From contig CM059972.1 in assembly GCA_030490835.1 (NCBI GenBank), positions 12,563,764 to 12,627,763 on the forward strand: a stretch of DNA of 64,000 nucleotides, given 5' to 3'. This document shows positions 56,341-64,000 of this stretch, one piece after another. Source of the stretch: Annona cherimola. Its lineage: Eukaryota; Streptophyta; Magnoliopsida; Magnoliales; Annonaceae. Position 1 is the stretch's first letter; every line of letters begins with the position of its first letter. The translations under genes and the position numbers were made by a program. The notes below the pieces were generated by a model. The model was not told where the DNA came from, ran no database searches, and worked only from the letters and a program-made list of their open reading frames with translations.

Positions 56341-57539
56341 CACATGCGCTGGATAATTTCTCATATATGTTAATTAAGAATTTCTAGACCAAATTTTGCA
56401 TCGGAATGACCGGTGCGAGCATTAGTTGGCCAGAAAGAAATGGATTTTAGTTGAGAAACAGTCAATGAATGTTAACAAAAGCAACCTTGTCTTCTTGTTC
56501 CAAGACTATGCAAGCTAATAGTGATTTATATATTTTATACTCTAGCATTTGCTCCCTATAGGAGTGCCTGGCCACACAAAGTTGGCGTGTGGTCATATCG
56601 TGATGAACACCCACCTCCCTCCTCAGGCCCCTCATAATACAATGAAGAAGTAAAACCGATTTATTAGTCACCCATCACAGCCTTAATGTCGTACGTCAAT
56701 TAATTCAAATTTTGCGTTTTTTAATTTTTATTTTATTTTTTTTACAGATAATGTAGTATTTGCCAGAGAGGAAAAGCTACAGTGCTCAGTGATGCAAACC
56801 GGTTGTATATGGTATCATATCATGCAATTGATTGCTTTATTATGTTAAATAATTGTTATTAGATTAATCCATTTATAATTTTCACCTTGTATGTTTTTAT
56901 TCACGACAAAAAAATTTCACGTACTTTGGTAACTTGTATAGGCAATTTTTTATTTTCAAGATTTAATAACTATATATTCACTTTCGAATGATTCTAACAT
57001 TTTAGAATATTTAATTTTTCAATCAAAAAAATTTTAATTATGAATTAAGTATTAATGTATCTACAATTAGATCTAATAAAAACATTAAAAATAAACGGGT
57101 TACATGGTATGATATGATGCAATGGAATGCATATGAGCATTGCCTTAGAGACCATTTGATAACGCAATTTTTGATGGAAGGGTAGGGTAGTGTAAGGAGT
57201 GAAAAAGAGAATATTTTAAGAACCTTATGATTAATATGAAATTATAAAAGTAAAGTTGTAATAGACAGAGTAACTAGAAAGAAAAATTATTGAAATATAA
57301 GGTAAAGTTGAAAATATAATTATTAAATTATTAAATTATTTGTGGAAGAATGCACAGGATATGTGAATCCCACCCTATTACTGGAAATTACCTAAAGTCC
57401 CCTTAATTTATAAGAGTTGGTGACCAACTGATGGCGTGGCCCCCATGATACATGTATGAAGCTACTGAGACAATCTTACTACCATTATCTAAATAAATAG
57501 GACTAATTTCAATTATGTTTAGTTTTCAACGACGTTTGA
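56341..57539. other. AT-rich intergenic, no gene seen
   Basis: No recognisable coding sequence. A patch at 57145-57320 starts ACCATTTGATAACGC and could be a degenerate MITE end. Confidence 0.4.
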
Positions 57540-58315
57540 TATACATTGTAAAACACAAACATATCCTCACGTAAATGGAGAAAAACACCGTGGGTGACTG
57601 GAACTTCCTGCCGCACCTGTTGATCATAGCGATCGACAAATTCGTATGGTTTTCTACCGTCAGGAAGATTGGTTTCTTTCGAAAATTAGCAACATGCGAT
57701 GATTTTCTGGTGTCGTGAAGAAGATCAAAGAATCACAAGAACGTGATGGTTTCTCTGTTGTAAGAAGGGAAGATCGATTTCTGACTTCAGTTGGGGAAGA
57801 TCGACAGACAGTGATATTCTTCCAACATGATGAAACCAAGTGAGAATGGATGGAAGAGATGTATGGCCACAAGGATGGCGGCTGCCTTTGTTGAAGAGGG
57901 CGACTGGAAGAGATGGGAAAGATCGGCAGCATGTGGCAGTGTTGCTTTTTCGACGTTGAGGGGTACGATCGAAAGATTGGTTCTTCGTTGGATGCATAGT
58001 GGGTTTCGCCGGATTCAGAGGAGATGAAGTCCTAGTGTTGACGTCGTGCAGATTGGGTGATGTTCGTCCGATCTTAGGCAGAGGATGTTGGCAACATCTT
58101 TTCTGCGATTTGGACTACCGGACAGTGGGAATCAGTGCATCCCAGCAGCCTCTTGGTTGGAACGGCGTTGTCATTCAAACGATCACAGTAGATCTCCCGA
58201 CAGACACTCGTCGGCAAGCCGTTGCAAGTCGGCAGCCGTGGCCGCAACTTTTAGGGAAAATGTATGCTGCCCTGACGATGCACCAGAGTTCATGCACTAG
58301 AAAAGCATGAACTCA
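57540..58315. other. GC-richer island without a recognisable gene
   Basis: About 775 bp stand out by base composition and by a lower density of A and T runs. Frames of 60-100 codons overlap on both strands, but none has a known motif and none dominates. It could be a captured gene fragment like the one in the Pack-MULE, but I found no flanking inverted ends. Confidence 0.4.
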
Positions 58316-58829
58316 TTTCTACGTCCATAAAATAATAATATTGAATATTTGAAGACACCGTTTTCTACGTCCATAACATAATAATATAAGTAGGAGGGTT
58401 AAAGGATGAAATTACCCCAATTCGTTGATTAATCCATTTAAAAATTTTCAATTTTAACTCATTTATAACTCATTTAATAAACGAATTGACGAGTTATATA
58501 GCAACCGACATAGAGGTCTACACTTTAGCATATGATAATCTCATAAAGAGAAGCAAAATGGTGTTTCAGCGTATGAGAAATAGAAATAGGGTAGTAACTA
58601 AAAAATAAAATTAAGACAACAATGGACAACTAAAAATTAGATGGCGGGAGGAAGACTTCGCTGAGAAAAATAATCAAGGTCATATATATAACTTTAATGG
58701 GTTAAATAGGTTAAACAGGTTAGTAAAAGGGGTGACAAGTTATAAAATTTCAACTATAATATGTTTATTTAATTAAATGATTGAACAGGTTGGCGAATCC
58801 CTATATGTAAGTCATATTTTAGTAATACA

Positions 58830-59137
58830 TAGGGCGTGTTTTGCAACACTAAAAAATTTTCAAATTAAAAATTTTTAATTTAAAACTTTTTTTTATTCAT
58901 AACTACCCTATTTTTTAAATTATTTCATCATTATTTTTTATAAAGCTACCCTACTTTTTAATTATTTTTACACATCTACCCATATAAATTTTTTTGATAG
59001 CACATCTATCCATATAATTAACCTGTCTATTTTTACTTTATTCTTTTTATTTCTTATCATCATCTCCATCCTATCATATCATTTTCTTCGATTTCAAAAA
59101 GTTCAATATTAAAAAGTTCTATCACTTCCTAAACCCA
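58830..59137. repeat. AT-rich MITE, family C
   Basis: Begins GGGCGTGTTTTGCAACACT and ends CACTTCCTAAACCC, with the common interior blocks. Slightly longer than the other copies because of a local duplication around ACATCTACCCATATAA. Confidence 0.6.
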
Positions 59138-59354
59138 TTATATTCGATAATTTTGAAACTTATTAGGTCTGTTTGGAATATATGTCAAACATGCATTTAG
59201 ATTTAAGATAAACCAAAAAAAATTTAAAAAGATAAAATCTTTATCCTTCCAGTACGATAGTTTGATGATGACATTCCATAAGAAAAAGACAAGAAACCAT
59301 AAGCACCCAAAAAATGGTCTATCAATCTATGGTTTATTTCGGACTGATGTTGAT

Positions 59355-60068
59355 TAGGGGTGCAACTCGGGCTTATGAAACTCGGGTTCACCACAACTCT
59401 AATTTTATTTATAAAATATTAACACTGACTCCAACCTTAATCTTATTTATAAAATATTAACCCTAACTTTAACTCTAACCCTATTTGTATTTCGAGTTGA
59501 AAATTAAGCTGATGAATCTACATTTTATTTAAGAGTGATAAGTTTAGAATTTTATATAAATATATAATAATAACAAATCACGTAAATAAATATAATAATA
59601 TATTGTCAAACTATAAAATTTTAAAAATATAGCAATATAAAGAATATTTCTAAAAGAAAATTCAACATCGAAAACAAGATAAAAAAAGATTAATGAATGT
59701 AAAAGTAAATGATAAAAATAAAAGATAAATACAAATGAAAAATAATACACTTTATTTATAATATAATTACAATATGTCATACATGTATTTAAATGTAAAT
59801 ATAAGTACTATAAAATGAAAAATATAAACAAATATTATTTAGATATTATGTATATAATATATTTTATAATAAATGTAAAATTGGAAATCAGGCTCGAGTT
59901 CTTTGGGTTTGGGTTCACTTGAACCCTAACTCTATCATACTTATAATTTGGGTTCCTCGGGTTCAGAGTTCTTCGAGCTCGAGTTATAGAAAAGCAAGTT
60001 TCAACACCTTTAAAATTCGAGTTGGTTGGGTCGGGTTCAGGCTCAACCCAGTCCAAGTCGCACCCCTA
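59355..60068. mobile_element. Non-autonomous hAT element 3
   Basis: Ends are TAGGGGTGCAACT and AGTCGCACCCCTA with a perfect 8-bp target duplication ATGTTGAT (59347-59354 and 60069-60076). Subterminal GGGTTC, CTCGGG and TCGGGTT repeats match the other hAT copies. 714 bp, no transposase. Confidence 0.9.
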
Positions 60069-60330
60069 ATGTTGATAGGTGAGAATGGGACAAGTTTGAA
60101 ATGAAATTTTTATCTTTTAAAAATACTTTTTATTTTCAAGAAATACTTACTTTATATTTTCAACACAACTTTTTTTTTCAATTTCCACACACATTTTTTC
60201 AGTCCCAACCTAGAATAGCGCTTTTTCACATCACATGTCCTTGTCCAGTCAAACTTGCCAACAGATTAATAAAATTCCCCATGGAATCCTCTTGGGCCTT
60301 AATTTGCAACTACTACCATATAAAAAAATG

Positions 60331-60757
60331 TTATCAAAGTATATTTACAAATTTTACTTTTAATTCCATTTATATTAATGAACTTTCAAAAACATCCCTC
60401 ATACCTACAAATTTTTATCCTAATTTTATTTATACTGATGTTGTTAAAAATCTATTAAACGAGCTATTAACTTCTTGTAAAATGACAAATGTACTCAACT
60501 CTTAATATAATTTGAAGTTGCTTTGCTCAATATTAAAAATTCATATTCAAATAATATATTGTTTTATAGTTGTAGAATTACTTAATAATCACGACAATAT
60601 GAGTTTTTAGCTATAAAATCATAATTAGAAATAGAGAATCTCTAGCGGCATGGTTATATGTGGCATTATGATAAAAATTTGTGGACATAAGAGGCATTTT
60701 TTAAAATTCATGAGTATAAGTGAAATTAAAAGTAAAATTCACGGGTATATAAGATAA
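60331..60757. repeat. TIR MITE, family D
   Basis: The left end (ATATTTACAAATTTTACTTT, then CTACAAATTTTTATC) and right end (GATAAAAATTTGTGGACAT, then AAAGTAAAATTCACGGG) are inverted over about 100 bp. The right half also occurs at 8630-8940. Confidence 0.55.
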
Positions 60758-60762
60758 ATGAT

Positions 60763-61133
60763 CTTGTTAGCTCAAGTTAAGCAAATATCGCACTTAGCCT
60801 ACTTTAAAAAACTCATTTACAATAACTTTTTTTTGCTTTTTTCTTCGTACAATTATTTATCAAAATATATTTAACATATAAATCGAGTTTACCCTTTTTG
60901 GACATGTGTATATATTTTTTCGAGATTTTTAAAAATATGGCTATTTTAAATACATATATACACATAAATGTTCAAAATTATCAAAAATATATATATATCC
61001 AAAAATAGTAAAACTTGGTTTATTTATTAAATACATTTAGATAAACAAGTGTATGAACAAACAAAAAAAATCGTTGTAAATAGGTTATTTAAGGTAGGCT
61101 AAACGAGGCATTTGCCTTGTTCGAGTTAACAGG
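60763..61133. repeat. Foldback MITE, family B3
   Basis: Left CTTGTTAGCTCAAGTTAAGC and right TTGTTCGAGTTAACAGG are inverted copies, with the family core (TCCAAAAATAGTAAAACTTGG) inside. Closely related to 41836-42217. Confidence 0.65.
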
Positions 61134-62789
61134 ATGATTCCTTTATAAAAAAAAATATAGACAAATATTGTCAAATATATATTTACATGTCATATGTAGC
61201 AGTCATCAGAAACATGCTGCCCATTCCGGATTTTTGAGATTTTTTACAGTTCCCTCCCACTAAGAGTTTTTGCAGAAAACTCGCGTGTAGAGGGAAAATT
61301 GCAGAGAGGCCCCGGAGATTTCTTCAAAAACCCCTTCCCATAATCCCATTGTTCGGTGAACGGTCCTGGCAGAAGAGATGCTGGCAGTGATCCTAACGAG
61401 TGGTGTGGTGGCAACATGGGGGAGTTGAGCTTCAGCTCACCATGCAAATCGAGCTATACGAGCTAGAGAACAGAGGCACAACCAAGAGGCATCGACCAAA
61501 GCCAAAAATGTCTAGCATAGCGTGTGGGCAATAAGGGACGTTTATCTTCTATTTTTTTAAAATAATGTATTTATATCTATTTTGCTAATAACGTTATTAA
61601 ATTTACACCCTTAGAGCTAAAATTGCAATACGTACTTAGGTTAAATTATAAATACAAAAAATCATAAAAAAGAGCTATCGACCAATGTAGCTGTCCATGC
61701 CAGCAAGCCCCGGGTGGGGCTAGACAGCGGCTTAGGCGAGGAAACTGTCCAAGATGCTGCTAGGCGCTAGCGAGGTGTCCAGCAAGACACGTGAGCCTTT
61801 TTGGTTCATTCATTTTTTATACGCATGAATTGAGGCAATCAAAGAGTCATTTTTTTATATTTTTAGACATTTTTAGCTTAACAGAAGGATCTAAATAATG
61901 AAATGAAACTTAAAAATATGAGTTTGAGGGGTAGATATTTATTCTTAAGGGTTTAGGGTTATCCGCCTACTTAAGAAGTGATGATTTATAGGCGATAAAT
62001 GCGCAGAAATTAAGTTATGAGATGAATAAGCTAGTAAATAGGCATGTTCAATTGAGAAAAGTTTTGCTGTACAGTTAATACCTTTATTGCACCATAGTTC
62101 CATTAATTAAATTCTTTCGAAATTACTCTCTTACTTCCAATTTTAAGAGAAGGCGAGTATAGATGCTTAGGGTATGACGTTTGAGGCTGGCATGAGAACA
62201 TTAATTTATTTTACGTTCGTTGAATTGTGGCTTATAAAATTGTTGTATTCCCATGAACAATTATAATAATTACATCATATTCAACATAAAATCATATTTA
62301 TACTTAAAATTATGATATATGAATATAATATTTAATTATTTATAGAATTAAAATTAATTTCTTAAAACTAAATATTTCAATAGTTTTAATTTTAAACCTG
62401 ATTTAAACTAAAATTAATTTTTAAATTAAATGCCATATTAATTTTAATTAAAAATTGATAATAAATAATTAGCATTCTATGTTATTACTAAAAATTACAT
62501 AACATATATTTTTTGAAAATCCCGAGCATGATGACATGGGTATAGGGCAGGTCTGCAGCCTGACCAGTGTGAAAATCTCGGGCATGATGACATTGGGAAT
62601 CCCGAGTAAGGAGAGAATTATAGAGAGAGAACGATGACCTGGTCTGCTGCGGCTAAGAATGATCCGTACGCACTAAAACTGCCAATGAGTTCCCAGCAAA
62701 TTCTTTCCGAAATAGGCAATCTTTTCCGAATATCGCTCATTGCTCCAGGCTCATGCAATACAAAAGAGAAGCTGACGGCTGGTCCGAGG
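61134..62789. other. Intergenic, no gene seen
   Basis: A less AT-rich patch at 61200-61500 and a short GC-richer block at 61680-61800 have no recognisable domain. The remainder is AT-rich. Confidence 0.4.
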
Positions 62790-63753
62790 GTGGAGTGCAA
62801 CTTAAGTTGAGTTAAGCCGGACTTGAATCTGTTAAACTCGATTTTCAATGTAGCTAGAATTTGCTTTTTTTTTTTTTTTTTTTTATAGCTCGAGTCCGAT
62901 AAATCTAATTTATAAATATAATACGGTTGAAGTGAACTACAACCTTGATTTCCCATTTTATATTTATTATAAAATATATTGTGCATGTTTATTTTTAGCT
63001 AAAACTTTTTAAAATAAAATTTTTTATTCTCCATAACTACTATATTTTAAAATTACTTCTTCATATCTTCTTATGCAACTATCTTATTTTCTAATTATTT
63101 GTACGCAACTATCTATCAGCTATTCTATTTATCTTAACTTTATTATCTTTTCATATCATCATTACCCCTATTATATCACATCATTTTTTATTAATTTAAT
63201 AACTTTTACACAAAAAAATTTTCATTCAAAAATTTTATTACTTCCCAAACACATGTATTATATGCATAATATTTAAACAAATTTCTTCATATTTTGTGTA
63301 TTTTATGTTATTTATATTTGAATATATGTTTGGGATATTATAATTATATTATAAAAAATTATATTATTTTCATTTATATTTATCTTTTTTATTTCTATCA
63401 TTTACTTTTACATCCATTAATTTTCTTTATTTATCTTTTTTGTTTAAATTTTTTCTAGAAATATTCTTTATATTACTATAATTTTTAAAATATGTAGTTA
63501 AACTATATATTATTTTGTTTACTTACATAAGTTGTTCTTATTATATATTTATATGAATTTCTAAACTTGTCACTCTTAAATAAAATGTAAATTTATTAAC
63601 TTAAATTTTAACTTGAAATTCAACCAATTCGATTTTTAAAAATAGAGTTAGAGTTTAACTTTTACAAATAGGATTAGAGTTATTATTTTATAAATACGAT
63701 TAAAGTTAGGGTTAAGATAAATTCAAATTTCATGAGACCAAATTGTACCCCTA
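62790..63753. mobile_element. Non-autonomous hAT element 4, oldest copy
   Basis: The left end is decayed (GTGGAGTGCAACT for TAGGGGTGCAACT) and the right end reads TTGTACCCCTA. Flanks GTCCGAGG (62782-62789) and GTTAGAGG (63754-63761) match at 6 of 8 bases. A poly-T run (62863-62884) and a family C MITE copy lie inside. Confidence 0.7.
62988..63255. repeat. Family C MITE nested in hAT element 4
   Basis: Contains TTTAGCTAAAACTTTTTAAA, TTAACTTTATTATCTTTTCAT and TTACTTCCCAAACACA in the usual order. It lies wholly within the hAT ends, so it inserted later or was carried along. Confidence 0.55.
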
Positions 63754-64000
63754 GTTAGAGGCTTAGAACAAGAGAAAAATCATCTAATTTGAGTCACATT
63801 ATGTGGTGATAATAGATGGAAAAATATGTTTAAAAAGAAATAAGAAATATATATATTGATTGTGAAAATTAATATTAAAAACAAAAAAATTTTAAATTGT
63901 GAATAAAAACAGCAAGGTTTCTATGTTTTGAAGAATGAAAAATTTTAGGAGAATGACGAAAAATAATTTTAAAATTAAAAAAATCTAGAAAGGAAAAATC
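63754..64000. other. AT-rich end of window, no gene seen
   Basis: No coding sequence or bounded element is visible before the window ends. Confidence 0.4.

Noticed and set aside
1..64000. CRISPR arrays, rRNA genes, bacterial operons or a novel defence system
   Set aside because: All evidence points to plant nuclear DNA. Regularly spaced repeats seen here are MITE copies or microsatellites, not spacer arrays.

Overview
This window is nuclear DNA from a flowering plant. It is strongly AT-rich, its genes are split by GT-AG introns, and it is packed with plant-type transposons: hAT, MULE, Ty1/copia, a large LTR, LINE, tRNA-derived SINEs and foldback MITEs. The genes are plant families: pectin methylesterase (PME), SAUR, trihelix and a small J-domain protein. 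I cannot name the species from sequence alone.

Layout. Positions 1-16.2 kb hold a cluster of three related four-exon PME genes of the short, pollen-type (PPME1-like) clade. PME1 (minus strand, 1093-2588) and PME3 (plus strand, 11287-16195) look intact and have the same exon pattern. PME2 (plus strand, 4822-6456) looks like a pseudogene: it has lost the exon segment carrying a catalytic motif and has a damaged first splice donor. PME3 is enlarged by MITEs in intron 1 and an antisense LINE fragment in intron 3. A 917-bp hAT element sits immediately after its stop codon.

Positions 17.35-29.13 kb form a nested mobile-element stack. The outermost layer is a MULE with inverted termini and a 9-bp target duplication (8/9). 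It carries a fragment of a trihelix transcription-factor gene, so it is a Pack-MULE of roughly 1.9 kb before later insertions. A 4.6-kb solo LTR split the trihelix domain between two codons. A decayed Ty1/copia element interrupts the other end of the captured segment, and a small hAT element has in turn inserted into the copia reverse transcriptase.

Positions 29-37 kb are an AT-rich field of foldback MITEs, including a 590-bp tandem duplication. A SAUR-family gene lies at 37437-38493 (minus), probably with a short acidic second exon. After more MITEs, a six-exon gene for a small J-domain (DnaJ) co-chaperone lies at 44191-47449 (plus). From 47.8 kb to the end I find no convincing protein gene, only MITE clusters, SINEs, a possible CACTA end and two more hAT elements.

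The genes do not form a pathway together. The cluster illustrates tandem PME duplication followed by decay of one copy. The rest is mainly a readable record of successive transposon insertions. I found no CRISPR array, rRNA gene, intact tRNA gene or novel multi-gene system.
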